A stretch of DNA of 64,000 nucleotides, taken from contig NZ_JACHHI010000001.1 in NCBI RefSeq assembly GCF_014207605.1, forward strand, positions 62,001-126,000, written 5' to 3'. A program made the position numbers and the translations under genes. Shown one piece after another: positions 9,686-18,115 of the stretch (the stretch's first letter is position 1; each line of letters begins with the position of its first letter). Source of the stretch: Negativicoccus succinicivorans. Its GTDB lineage: Bacteria; Bacillota; Negativicutes; Veillonellales; Negativicoccaceae. Under the pieces are notes generated by a model. That model had not been told where the DNA came from and ran no database searches. It saw nothing but the letters and a program-made list of their open reading frames with translations.

Positions 9686-11132
9686 GCGTTTCTTCCACTC
9701 ATTACATACTTTGCGCATTGTCGTAGTCGGTGATGTCATGTTGGACCGCTACCTGTTCGGTCAGGTAGCACGCATTTCGCCCGAGGCGCCGGTACCGGTA
9801 CATCGCATTGAAAAAACGGAACGACGTTTGGGCGGTGCCGCCAACGTCGCTGCCAACTTGCGCGGATTGGGTTGTCCTGTACGCTTGATCAGTGCTGTCG
9901 GTGATGATAGCGCGGCCGATGAATTTCGCGAAGTTTTGCGTGCGGGCGATATGGATGACAGCGGCATATTGACGGATCCGGAGTTGCAGACAACGACAAA
10001 AACCCGCGTGATCGGTGTACAACAACAAATGCTGCGGATCGATCAGGAACGGATTCAAGATATTTCGGAACATACCGTTTCCCGCATTTGTGAGCAAGTG
10101 ACAAAGGAAGTAGAAAAAGGTTGCTCGGTCTTGGTGATTTCCGACTACGGCAAAGGAATTTGCACGGAATCACTTTGTCAAAAAGTAATTCAAATCGGAT
10201 GCGATGCGCAAGTACCCGTTCTGGTAGATCCGAAACAGGCGGATTGGTCTCGTTACCGCAATGCTACTCTTGTAACGCCGAACCTGAAAGAATTAAGCGA
10301 AGCTTGCGGAACAACGCTTGCGAATCACGACCGCGAAGTAAAAGCAGCGGCGCTTGCTCTGATGAAAAAGTCGGGTGTGCAGCAAGTGGCCGTCACGCGT
10401 TCTGCGAAAGGCATTCTTTGGGTGGATAATGAATCGCACAGTTTTCAGCATCCGGCCTTGGCGCGGGAAGTATACGACGTTTCCGGGGCGGGTGATACGG
10501 TAGTAGCCGTACTTGCTGCGGCGATAGGAGCCCAGTTGCCGCGGCGTTTTGCGCTGCATTTGGCGAACTGTGCCGCCGGCGTAGTAGTCGGCAAAGTGGG
10601 TACATATGCGATTTCACAATCGGAACTGGCCGTCTCGTTAAGTGATAATATCCATCGGGATGCCGCCGTATTGAAACTTTCCGAGCTTGTACAAGTGGTT
10701 AACGCATGGCGTGAGGCGGGGGATACCATCGTCTTTACCAACGGTTGCTTTGATTTGATTCACCGCGGACATTTGACGTATTTGGAAGCGGCGGCGGAAC
10801 TGGGAGACCATTTGATCATCGGCGTCAATTCCGATGCTTCGATACGACGTTTAAAAGGAAGTTTGCGTCCGATTGTTTCTGAAGCGGATAGGGCGTACCA
10901 CTTAGCGGCATTGCGTGCGGTGGACGCCGTAGTTGTTTTTGACGAGGATACCCCCTATGAGCTGATTCGGGAGATTCGTCCGGACGTATTGGTCAAAGGC
11001 GGAGACTACTCGCCGGATGACGTCGTCGGCAAAGAGTTTGCCGGACGCGTACAAATAATTCCTTTTGTAGACGGATACTCCACAACAAAACTTATTACTA
11101 CTATTACCAGTCGAAATAAAGGAGTTCATTAA
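9669..11132 (+). CDS. hldE: Bifunctional heptose-7-phosphate kinase / heptose-1-phosphate adenylyltransferase
   Basis: The N-terminal part, about residues 1-320, is a PfkB-type sugar kinase with GDVMLDRY, a GGAANVAANL substrate loop and the catalytic DVSGAGDTVVA motif. The C-terminal part, from about residue 340, is a nucleotidyltransferase with TNGCFDLIHRGH. It phosphorylates heptose 7-phosphate at C1 and later adds AMP. The start is uncertain: GTG 9651, ATG 9663 and ATG 9669 are all in frame. ATG 9669 has GGTGG six bases upstream and gives 487 residues, near the usual 477. It overlaps gmhA by 17 bases. Confidence 0.95.
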   Translation: MRTNVERFFHSLHTLRIVVVGDVMLDRYLFGQVARISPEAPVPVHRIEKTERRLGGAANVAANLRGLGCPVRLISAVGDDSAADEFREVLRAGDMDDSGILTDPELQTTTKTRVIGVQQQMLRIDQERIQDISEHTVSRICEQVTKEVEKGCSVLVISDYGKGICTESLCQKVIQIGCDAQVPVLVDPKQADWSRYRNATLVTPNLKELSEACGTTLANHDREVKAAALALMKKSGVQQVAVTRSAKGILWVDNESHSFQHPALAREVYDVSGAGDTVVAVLAAAIGAQLPRRFALHLANCAAGVVVGKVGTYAISQSELAVSLSDNIHRDAAVLKLSELVQVVNAWREAGDTIVFTNGCFDLIHRGHLTYLEAAAELGDHLIIGVNSDASIRRLKGSLRPIVSEADRAYHLAALRAVDAVVVFDEDTPYELIREIRPDVLVKGGDYSPDDVVGKEFAGRVQIIPFVDGYSTTKLITTITSRNKGVH

Positions 11133-11133
11133 A

Positions 11134-11649
11134 TTGTCACAACGAGCGATATTTTTGGACCGTGACGGAGTAATTAATGTTGATCACGGCTATGTGAGTC
11201 GGCCGGACGAAGTGGAATTTATTCCCGGAGCGCGGGAAATGATTGCCGAACTGAGCCGACAGGGCTGGCTGATTTTCGTTGTGACCAATCAAAGCGGTGT
11301 GGCGCGCGGCATGTACACGGAAGAGGACGTGCAGGCATTACACCGCTGGCTGAACGAAGAGTTTGCCAAAGCGGGCGGAAAAGTGACGGAGTTTTTCTAT
11401 TGTCCGCATCTTTTACATGCCAAAGTAAAAAAATATGATGTGGATTGCGTTTGCCGTAAACCGCGGCCGGGCATGATTATTCAAGCGCTCAGTAAGCACC
11501 GTATCGCACGGGAAGACGCGTTTTTGATCGGTGACGGCGAACGGGATGTGGCGGCCGCCGAGCGTGCCGGCATTCGCGGATTTTTATTTACCGGCGGTAA
11601 TGTGCAGGAATTTATGCATGAATGTGTACGGGATCTCCAATGGAATTAA
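11134..11649 (+). CDS. gmhB: D-glycero-heptose-1,7-bisphosphate 7-phosphatase
   Basis: This is a HAD-family phosphatase acting between the two HldE steps. The nucleophile and acid are D9 and D11 in FLDRDGVIN. A zinc loop CPHLLH followed by CVCRKP, around residues 90-112, is diagnostic of GmhB. The motif GDGERDV carries the C-terminal acidic residues. The start is TTG 11134 behind AAAGGAG. The gene lies 1 base after hldE, and its end overlaps the heptosyltransferase gene by 10 bases. Confidence 0.94.
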   Translation: MSQRAIFLDRDGVINVDHGYVSRPDEVEFIPGAREMIAELSRQGWLIFVVTNQSGVARGMYTEEDVQALHRWLNEEFAKAGGKVTEFFYCPHLLHAKVKKYDVDCVCRKPRPGMIIQALSKHRIAREDAFLIGDGERDVAAAERAGIRGFLFTGGNVQEFMHECVRDLQWN

Positions 11650-12680
11650 ATTTGCCGCAGGCACGTATCTTAATTATTAAAATGAGCTCGCTCGGCGATA
11701 TTATTTGTGCATTGCCGGCGCTGTTTGCGTTACGTAAGAAGTATCCGCACGCGCATATTACTTGGGCGGTTCATCACGCATTTAAAGATATTTTGCCGGG
11801 CACTCCTTATTTGGACGATAAAGTTGTAATTGACCGGAATCGTCTTCGCCAGCCTTCCTATTGGCGTGAATTACATAGGGAATTACGCGAACGCTCGTTT
11901 GACCTGGTATTGGATTTGCAGATGCTTGCTAAGAGTGCTTTGGTGGCGCGGTTAAGCTGCGCTAAAGCGCGTTACGGATATTGGGAAGCGCGCGAAGGAA
12001 GCGGACTGGTAAGTCAGCCGATTGTCGGCGCTCATCAATATGGTCATATCACGGAACGCTTATTGGACGTGGTAGAGTATTTCGGCGCGGATATCGACCG
12101 GATTGCGTATCCTTTGTGTGACATCAGTGATGCCGAAGTCACATTACGTCAAAAATTACAAGCTTTGGGCGTGACCGGCGAGTATATTGTGATTGCTCCG
12201 AGCAGCCGCGGTGCGGGGAAGGATTGGCCGGAAATGTCCTGGCGGGAACTGATCGGTCAGATGACCGCTGACGGGCGGCATGTAGTTATTGCCGGCAGCG
12301 CCGCTGACACCCCGCTGGCGCAACGTTTGCTGGCGGGTGACCGAACGAAAAGAACGGCAGATCTGACAGGCAAAACAAGTTTACGTGAATTGCTGGCGCT
12401 GGAGAAACATGCGCGCATGCATATTTCCGGTGATACGGGTCCGCTTCATATTGCCAATGCGTACGGTACGTCCATCATTGGTTTGTACGGTCCGACGCGT
12501 CCGGAACGCAGCGGTCCGTTTCACAATCCCCAAGGCGATTATGTGATGGCACAGCAAGCGCAGAATGCCGATTTAAAAATCAAGAAAAACCGCAATATTA
12601 CGATGAGCACTATTCCGGTAGAAGATGTGATTACATTGTATCGCAAGAAAATAAACGCGGAACAAAAAAAGAGACCGTAA
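11640..12680 (+). CDS. LPS heptosyltransferase-like glycosyltransferase, family 9
   Basis: The 346-residue protein resembles WaaC/WaaF, which add heptose from ADP-heptose to the lipid A-Kdo core. The N terminus KMSSLGDIICALPAL matches the family, as do the APSSRGAGKDWP nucleotide-binding region and the SGDTGPLHIANAYGT motif near the C terminus. It looks closer to WaaC than to WaaF, but this cannot be settled by eye. I chose ATG 11640; an upstream frame start at 11622 lies inside gmhB. It is the last gene of the heptose operon. No ADP-heptose epimerase gene is adjacent. Confidence 0.9.
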   Translation: MELNLPQARILIIKMSSLGDIICALPALFALRKKYPHAHITWAVHHAFKDILPGTPYLDDKVVIDRNRLRQPSYWRELHRELRERSFDLVLDLQMLAKSALVARLSCAKARYGYWEAREGSGLVSQPIVGAHQYGHITERLLDVVEYFGADIDRIAYPLCDISDAEVTLRQKLQALGVTGEYIVIAPSSRGAGKDWPEMSWRELIGQMTADGRHVVIAGSAADTPLAQRLLAGDRTKRTADLTGKTSLRELLALEKHARMHISGDTGPLHIANAYGTSIIGLYGPTRPERSGPFHNPQGDYVMAQQAQNADLKIKKNRNITMSTIPVEDVITLYRKKINAEQKKRP

Positions 12681-12693
12681 CGGTCTCTTTTTT
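12665..12693. terminator. Bidirectional terminator between heptose operon and MATE gene
   Basis: GAGACCG (12671-12677) pairs with CGGTCTC (12681-12687), flanked by six A and six T and closed by a TAA loop that is also the stop codon of the glycosyltransferase. The convergent MATE gene ends at 12692, so the element can serve both strands. Confidence 0.9.
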
Positions 12694-14053
12694 AATGCGT
12701 GGTTTGGATTTTATGTCGATTGCGATTGAGATAGATGAGACGTGAGTTGTAGGCGATGGAGACAGCAAGTAAACCGCAAATAATACCGACCCAATAACCG
12801 TAAGGACCTAAATTGGTATAATGCGACAGAAAAATGCCTAAGGTCAAACCGATACACCAATAGCATAATAATGAAACGATAAATACGAAGCGCACGTCTT
12901 TATAACCGCGCAGCGCTCCTTGGATCGGTACGCCGGTAGCATCGGCAAAGGTAAACATCAGCGCATACACCATAAAACTGGCAGTGAGCGTGATCATTTG
13001 CGGATCATTGGTATAAAGACCGGCAATCGAATTGAAGTTAAAGAAGGCGAGGATAAATAGAACGGTTGCCACGCTAATCGTAAAAACTTGCGCCATGCGG
13101 GCATAGCGTAAGGCAGCAGCAAAGCGCTTGGCACCAAGTTCAAACCCGCATAAAATCGTCGCGGCAATACCGGCAGAAAGAGGGAGCGAGTACAATACGT
13201 TGGAAAAATTATTCGCAGCATTATGAGCGGCAATAACCTGTGTACCATAGCTCGTGATTAAGAGGCCGACGATAGAAAACAAGGATATTTCCAAAAAGTT
13301 GGCACCGCCGATCGGTAAGCCGATTTTCAGCTGCTCCCGCCATCTTGCGAAATGAAGACCTTCCCATTCCTTGAAAATGCGATAATGGGAAAAAGGGGGC
13401 AAAAAAAGCATAACCAAGAAAAAGAGCAAGCAGTTCACACTGTTGGAAATGGTAATCGCCAGTCCCGCTCCGGCACCGCCCAACGAGGGAATACTGCCAT
13501 AGCCGTCAATAAACACATAGTTCAAAATAATATTCAGGAAAAATCCTGTAGTCATAATCGAAAGGGAAATACGAGTATAACCGTGAGCATCCACCACATT
13601 GCGTAACGTAACAGAAATAAAACAGGGAATAATTCCGTAGGCAATAAATGTCAGAAACCCCTGTGTGACCTTGCGCACAGCAGGCTCCAGACCTAAGTTA
13701 TCAAGCATCCAGGGGAGGAGAAAACTTCCCATGCAAATGGTTACCAGGCCGACAGTCAGAGAAAGGTAGATTCCTTGCCGCACAATGGAAGGAATATTTG
13801 TCGGTTGATTGGCGCCTAAAAGTTGGGAAATAATCGGCGTAAGTCCCATGAAAAGGCCAATCGAAGTCATTAACACCGGCACCCATAAATTTACGCCGAC
13901 CGCCGCTCCGGCAAGATCAACGGTGCTATGCCTCCCGGCTACCGTGGCGGCAAAAAAGCCGCCGGCTACAAGGGATAATTGAGTCAGGAAAAGCGGTATC
14001 CAAATAGAAAAAAATTGCCGCCACATTTGGCGGGGATAGTCGAAATGTTGCAT
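12692..14053 (-). CDS. MATE-family efflux transporter
   Basis: The 453-residue protein has about 12 hydrophobic segments in two similar halves, as in the MATE (NorM/DinF) family of Na+- or H+-coupled exporters of drugs and metabolites. The N terminus has FLTQLSLVAGGFFAATVAGR and the repeated half begins near residue 235 with GLPIGGANFLEISLF. It is one of only three minus-strand genes in the window. AGGAGG lies just upstream of the ATG. The substrate cannot be predicted. Confidence 0.92.
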   Translation of the reverse strand: MQHFDYPRQMWRQFFSIWIPLFLTQLSLVAGGFFAATVAGRHSTVDLAGAAVGVNLWVPVLMTSIGLFMGLTPIISQLLGANQPTNIPSIVRQGIYLSLTVGLVTICMGSFLLPWMLDNLGLEPAVRKVTQGFLTFIAYGIIPCFISVTLRNVVDAHGYTRISLSIMTTGFFLNIILNYVFIDGYGSIPSLGGAGAGLAITISNSVNCLLFFLVMLFLPPFSHYRIFKEWEGLHFARWREQLKIGLPIGGANFLEISLFSIVGLLITSYGTQVIAAHNAANNFSNVLYSLPLSAGIAATILCGFELGAKRFAAALRYARMAQVFTISVATVLFILAFFNFNSIAGLYTNDPQMITLTASFMVYALMFTFADATGVPIQGALRGYKDVRFVFIVSLLCYWCIGLTLGIFLSHYTNLGPYGYWVGIICGLLAVSIAYNSRLIYLNRNRHKIQTTH

Positions 14054-14075
14054 GATGCCTCCTTTGAGTAGAAAT

Positions 14076-14084
14076 ATTATATCA
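14076..14084 (-). promoter_or_regulatory. Extended -10 promoter for the MATE gene
   Basis: Read on the minus strand this is TGATATAAT, about 20 bases upstream of the start codon. No good -35 is visible. Confidence 0.5.
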
Positions 14085-14157
14085 TAAACCGGACGGAATT
14101 TTGCTGTATGAGAATCCGATTATACGGATCGGTATCGCTAAAACAAAACTTGTACTA

Positions 14158-14166
14158 TGTTATAAT
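14158..14166 (+). promoter_or_regulatory. Extended -10 promoter for the MacA/MacB-like operon
   Basis: TGTTATAAT lies 47 bases upstream of the adaptor gene, divergent from the MATE promoter. A clear -35 is lacking. Confidence 0.5.
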
Positions 14167-14213
14167 AAAAAGAACAAAGGGAACATTCAGATAACTTAGA
14201 TAAAGCGGGTGAA

Positions 14214-15311
14214 ATGATGGCTCGAAACGAATTTTGGCAAACTCATAAACGTAAAATTGTTTGGGGAGTGCTTTTTTTATTGCTTATATTAGCCGGGGTT
14301 TGGTGGTGGACGCATCGGACTACAGAAAGTAAAGAGTCTTATGTGTTGGGGCAGGTCACCACAGGTTCAATTGCCAGCTCGATTGATGCGACAGGCGCGA
14401 TCGAACCGGTTAATGAAGTAAAGCTGAGCGCCAACATTTCGGGTACGTTAACTCAGGTGTTTGTGAAAGAAAATCAGCAAGTTCATGAAGGCGACGTCTT
14501 GGCGGTGATTTCTGCGAAATCGGCGGAAAGTCAGTTGAGTCAGGCGGAAAGTATTTTAGCCAATAAACGAAGCCTTTACGACCGATATCATCAATTATAT
14601 GCCGAGGGAGCGATTTCCTATCAGCAATTGGCGGATGCGCAAATGAACTATGAAACAGCGCAAGCTACCTACAATAAAGCGCAAGCGGACATGTCCGACA
14701 CGACGATTGTCGCGCCGATGGACGGCGTCGTGATCGGTGAACCGATGAAAGTGGGCGAGACGGTAGCGCAAGGCTTGTCGAGTCAGATGATCATTGCGAA
14801 AATTGCCGATCTTTCTTCCATGCGGATCCGTCTTTTAGTGGATGAGACAGACATCGGTCAGATCAAGACCGGACAAAATGTAACGTTTACTGTTGACGCG
14901 TATCCGAACCGAAAGTTCCACGGGCATGTGACGGACATTTCCCGCACGCCGGCTTCGAGCGGGAATTCTTCGAGTACAGCGGTTATTTACTATACGGTAT
15001 ATGTGGCGATTAACAGCGATGAAATCAGTTCTTTGTATCCGTCCATGACAGCGCGTGCGATCATTGACGCGCAAACGAAAGATCATGTCGTATTGGTGCC
15101 GATCACGGCGCTGCGCAGCGATGTGAACGGTCAATACGTGTATAAAAAAGCGGGCGACAAGCTGGAAAAAACACCGGTAGTAATCGGTATTATTACGGAT
15201 ACTCAGGCGGAAGTTATTTCCGGCCTCAGCGCCGAAGATACGATTGTGACCAGCGGCAGTGTCAAAGAAGATAAAGCGGGCAATTCTGTAGCGCGTCATC
15301 CGCGAATTTAG
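14214..15311 (+). CDS. MacA/HlyD-type periplasmic adaptor subunit
   Basis: The 365-residue protein has one N-terminal membrane segment (about residues 15-33). A lipoyl-like domain (GAIEPVNEVKLSANISG), an alpha-helical hairpin (about 95-150), a barrel domain and a membrane-proximal domain follow. This is the layout of membrane fusion proteins. With the next two genes it forms a MacAB-like tripartite exporter that would span a diderm envelope. The ATG at 14217 is an equally possible start. No TolC-type outer-membrane partner is encoded here. Confidence 0.9.
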   Translation: MMARNEFWQTHKRKIVWGVLFLLLILAGVWWWTHRTTESKESYVLGQVTTGSIASSIDATGAIEPVNEVKLSANISGTLTQVFVKENQQVHEGDVLAVISAKSAESQLSQAESILANKRSLYDRYHQLYAEGAISYQQLADAQMNYETAQATYNKAQADMSDTTIVAPMDGVVIGEPMKVGETVAQGLSSQMIIAKIADLSSMRIRLLVDETDIGQIKTGQNVTFTVDAYPNRKFHGHVTDISRTPASSGNSSSTAVIYYTVYVAINSDEISSLYPSMTARAIIDAQTKDHVVLVPITALRSDVNGQYVYKKAGDKLEKTPVVIGIITDTQAEVISGLSAEDTIVTSGSVKEDKAGNSVARHPRI

Positions 15312-15316
15312 GTGAA

Positions 15317-16018
15317 ATGATGAGTGTGCCTGTAATAGCGTTGAAAGATATCGTTAAAAATTATCGCTTAGGAAAAGAGGAAGTACCTGTACTGAAAGGG
15401 ATATCTCTTTCCGTAGAGCGCGGTGAATTTTTGTCGATCATGGGACCTTCAGGTTCGGGCAAGTCAACCTTGATGAATATTCTGGGATGCTTGGATCGTC
15501 CGACTTCCGGCTCGTATGAATTGGACGGCGAAGAGGTCGCACAATTATCGGATGATCGATTGGCGCAAACGCGTAATCAAAAAATCGGGTTTGTATTTCA
15601 AAGTTTTAACCTGCTTGCCAAGTTATCCACTTTGGAAAACGTAAAATTGCCGATGATTTATGCGGGGACGCCGGAACCGGAGCGAACCGAGTATGCACGC
15701 AAATTATTAACGCAACTGGGTCTGGGCGAGCGTCTGCATCATCTGCCGACGGAACTTTCCGGAGGTCAACGACAGCGCGTCGCCATTGCGCGAGCCTTGG
15801 TCAATCATCCTGCGATTATTATGGCCGATGAGCCGACGGGCAACTTGGACAGTAAATCCGGTGCGGAAGTTATGGAAATTTTTACGGAGCTTCATCGTCA
15901 AGGTCGGACGATTCTGCTGGTTACCCATGAGGCGGATATTGCCGCTTATGCGCAATCCCATATCGTGTTGCGCGACGGGGTCGTGACGCAGGAATGGATG
16001 GTAGCCGACGATGCGTAG
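15317..16018 (+). CDS. ABC transporter ATP-binding protein, MacB/LolD type
   Basis: The 233-residue ATPase has Walker A GPSGSGKST at residues 43-51, a Q-loop, the signature LSGGQRQRVAIARAL from about 148 and Walker B IIMADEPTGNLD. The LDSKSG stretch after Walker B is typical of the MacB/LolD/FtsE branch. It powers the permease encoded next. In E. coli MacB the two are fused, but here they are separate. Six bases separate it from the adaptor gene. Confidence 0.94.
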   Translation: MMSVPVIALKDIVKNYRLGKEEVPVLKGISLSVERGEFLSIMGPSGSGKSTLMNILGCLDRPTSGSYELDGEEVAQLSDDRLAQTRNQKIGFVFQSFNLLAKLSTLENVKLPMIYAGTPEPERTEYARKLLTQLGLGERLHHLPTELSGGQRQRVAIARALVNHPAIIMADEPTGNLDSKSGAEVMEIFTELHRQGRTILLVTHEADIAAYAQSHIVLRDGVVTQEWMVADDA

Positions 16019-17228
16019 TATGTTTTGGGAAAATTTACAAATCGCATGGCAGGCTTTAATCAGTAATAAAATGCGCTCCCTTTTGACGATGCTGGGGATT
16101 ATCATCGGGGTGGCTTCCGTGATTGCGCTGGTCTCGATCGGCCAAGGCGTCCAAAAAGATACGGAAGATCGGTTTTCGCAACTCGGCTCCAATCTCCTGA
16201 TTGTTATACCGGGAGCACCGCGAACACCGGGCTTGCGACCGGTGGCAGGAAGTTTGGAAACGTTGCACTATAATGATTACGTGTCGATTACGTCGCTGCC
16301 TAATGTCAAAGACGCCTCGCCAATGGTGCAGGGGTCGTATGTAGTAGTGGCCGGCAATAAAAACTGGACCACAAAGGTTATCGGTGTCACCGCATCCTAC
16401 CGTAATGTCAGGGACGCGGAAATTGAGGAAGGCCGCTACTGGACGGAAAAAGAATATAAATCGCGGGCGCGCGTAGTGCTACTCGGCAAGACGGTCGCCG
16501 AGAATTTATTTGGCGATGCCAATCCGATCGGCAGTAAAATTCGTGTAAAAAATGACCCGTATGTGGTAATCGGAACTCTTGCGGAGAAAGGTGCATCGGG
16601 CGGAAATGATGCGGATAACTGCATTTTGGCGCCGTTCAGCACCGTACAGGAACGGTTGCTCGGCATCACCTATGTGCAAACGATCAGCGTCGCCTCCGCA
16701 TCCGCCGATGCGATGTCGCAAGTGGAAGCGGATATTACCAACCTTTTGCGGATTCGACATAAGATTTTGCCTAATCGCGAAGATGATTTTACGGTAGAAA
16801 ATATGGCAGACGTTTTAGAAACCGTACAGCAAACCATGCAAACGCTTACACTCTTCTTGGGTGCGATTGCGGCGATTTCGCTGTTAGTCGGCGGTATTGG
16901 AATCATGAATATTATGCTGGTATCAGTAACGGAACGTACTCGTGAAATCGGAATACGTAAAGCTCTCGGTGCGACGTATCGGATGATTATTACGCAGTTT
17001 TTGATTGAGTCGATTACGATCAGTCTGGTAGGCGGCACGATCGGTGTCATCGTCGGCATCTTAGGGGCGCACGCGATGGCCTCCTTAGTCAACGTTTCCG
17101 CGGCCATTTCTCCTTGGCCGATTTTAGGATCATTTGCGTTTTCGGTAGCCATCGGATTGCTGTTCGGTTTGTATCCGGCCCGTAAAGCGGCACGCTTGAA
17201 CCCGATCGATGCGTTGCATTATGAATAG
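16011..17228 (+). CDS. MacB-like ABC transporter permease (FtsX-type)
   Basis: The 405-residue protein has a first membrane segment near residues 20-45 (MRSLLTMLGIIIGVASVIALVS), a large extracytoplasmic MacB_PCD domain and three C-terminal membrane segments, ending with GLYPARKAARLNPIDAL. MacB-type permeases drive export by moving the periplasmic adaptor rather than by carrying substrate through the membrane. The gene overlaps the ATPase gene by 8 bases. The substrate (antibiotic, peptide or lipid) is unknown. Confidence 0.93.
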   Translation: MRSMFWENLQIAWQALISNKMRSLLTMLGIIIGVASVIALVSIGQGVQKDTEDRFSQLGSNLLIVIPGAPRTPGLRPVAGSLETLHYNDYVSITSLPNVKDASPMVQGSYVVVAGNKNWTTKVIGVTASYRNVRDAEIEEGRYWTEKEYKSRARVVLLGKTVAENLFGDANPIGSKIRVKNDPYVVIGTLAEKGASGGNDADNCILAPFSTVQERLLGITYVQTISVASASADAMSQVEADITNLLRIRHKILPNREDDFTVENMADVLETVQQTMQTLTLFLGAIAAISLLVGGIGIMNIMLVSVTERTREIGIRKALGATYRMIITQFLIESITISLVGGTIGVIVGILGAHAMASLVNVSAAISPWPILGSFAFSVAIGLLFGLYPARKAARLNPIDALHYE

Positions 17229-17240
17229 GTGGAGTCGATA

Positions 17241-17681
17241 GTGATAACGGAGCAGGAACAACAAAAAATTATGAAAATGGTGTTACTGAATCCTTTTGAT
17301 CGCCTGATGAATTATGAAGTGGTGACGATGGAACCGGGGCACTTGGTAATGAAAACAATAGCGCAGCGCGAAATTGTGGAAAACTCCTATCAGTCGACAC
17401 ATGGCGGTTTTCTTTTCGGCTTGGCTGATACCTATATGGGAGCAGCCTGTTTTGCACACGGCAAATCAGTCACGACCATGGGGCTTCGTATTTCGTATAT
17501 TCGTCCTGTTGTTTTGGATTCGACGGTGACGGGAACGGCAGAGGTTATTCATAACGGACGCAACACGATGCGGACGGTTTGCGATTTTCGCGATGAAAGA
17601 GGTCGGCTCTTAGCTCATTGCGAAGGAACCTTTTATGTGCTGGGGAAGGCCTTATGGATGATGGAGGAGACAAATGATTGA
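17241..17681 (+). CDS. PaaI-family hotdog thioesterase 1
   Basis: The product of about 146 residues has a hotdog fold with the PaaI pattern. An HGG turn lies in STHGGFLFGLADTYMG, followed by ISYIRPV and a VIHNGRNT strand. Such enzymes hydrolyse acyl-CoA thioesters. I chose GTG 17241 because GGTGGAG at 17229-17235 precedes it; a GTG at 17229 is also in frame. The gene overlaps a second hotdog gene by 8 bases, and an acyl-CoA dehydrogenase follows. Confidence 0.87.
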   Translation: MITEQEQQKIMKMVLLNPFDRLMNYEVVTMEPGHLVMKTIAQREIVENSYQSTHGGFLFGLADTYMGAACFAHGKSVTTMGLRISYIRPVVLDSTVTGTAEVIHNGRNTMRTVCDFRDERGRLLAHCEGTFYVLGKALWMMEETND

Positions 17682-18105
17682 TCCCTCATTGGAAAATTTT
17701 TATCAACGCGCCAAAAGTGAAGATCCTTATTTTCAGTTTATGAAAATTGAAGTAGTGGATCTCTTTCCGGGAAAAACTCATTTTAAACTGTTTATCGAAC
17801 CGGATTTCCACACTAATCGCCGCGGAATTGCACATGGAGCGCCGCTGGCTACGATGAGCGACGCCTGCATGGGGTGGGCATCTCGAGCGCTCGGCTACCA
17901 TGTCGTCACGATTGATTTGGATATTTCGTATATTCGTCCCGTTCCGGAAAATACCTGGGTGCACGGCTACGGTGAAATCATCCACCACGGTAAAAAGACA
18001 TTGGTCGGGGAAGTTAAATTTTACGATGACAACAAGAGATTAATGCTTTCGGGGAAAGGCACGTATTGGATCGTGCACCCGATTGATATCGCGCACGATA
18101 TTTAA
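17674..18105 (+). CDS. PaaI-family hotdog thioesterase 2
   Basis: This 143-residue protein resembles its upstream neighbour (shared ISYIRPV and HHGKKT/HNGRNT positions), so the pair looks like an old tandem duplication. The active-site turn is AHGAPLATMSDACMG, with HGA in place of HGG. The two proteins may pair as a heterodimer, but that is inference. GGAGGA in the end of the upstream gene precedes the ATG. Acyl-CoA substrates are likely given the following gene. Confidence 0.87.
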   Translation: MIDPSLENFYQRAKSEDPYFQFMKIEVVDLFPGKTHFKLFIEPDFHTNRRGIAHGAPLATMSDACMGWASRALGYHVVTIDLDISYIRPVPENTWVHGYGEIIHHGKKTLVGEVKFYDDNKRLMLSGKGTYWIVHPIDIAHDI

Positions 18106-18115
18106 GGAGGGAACA

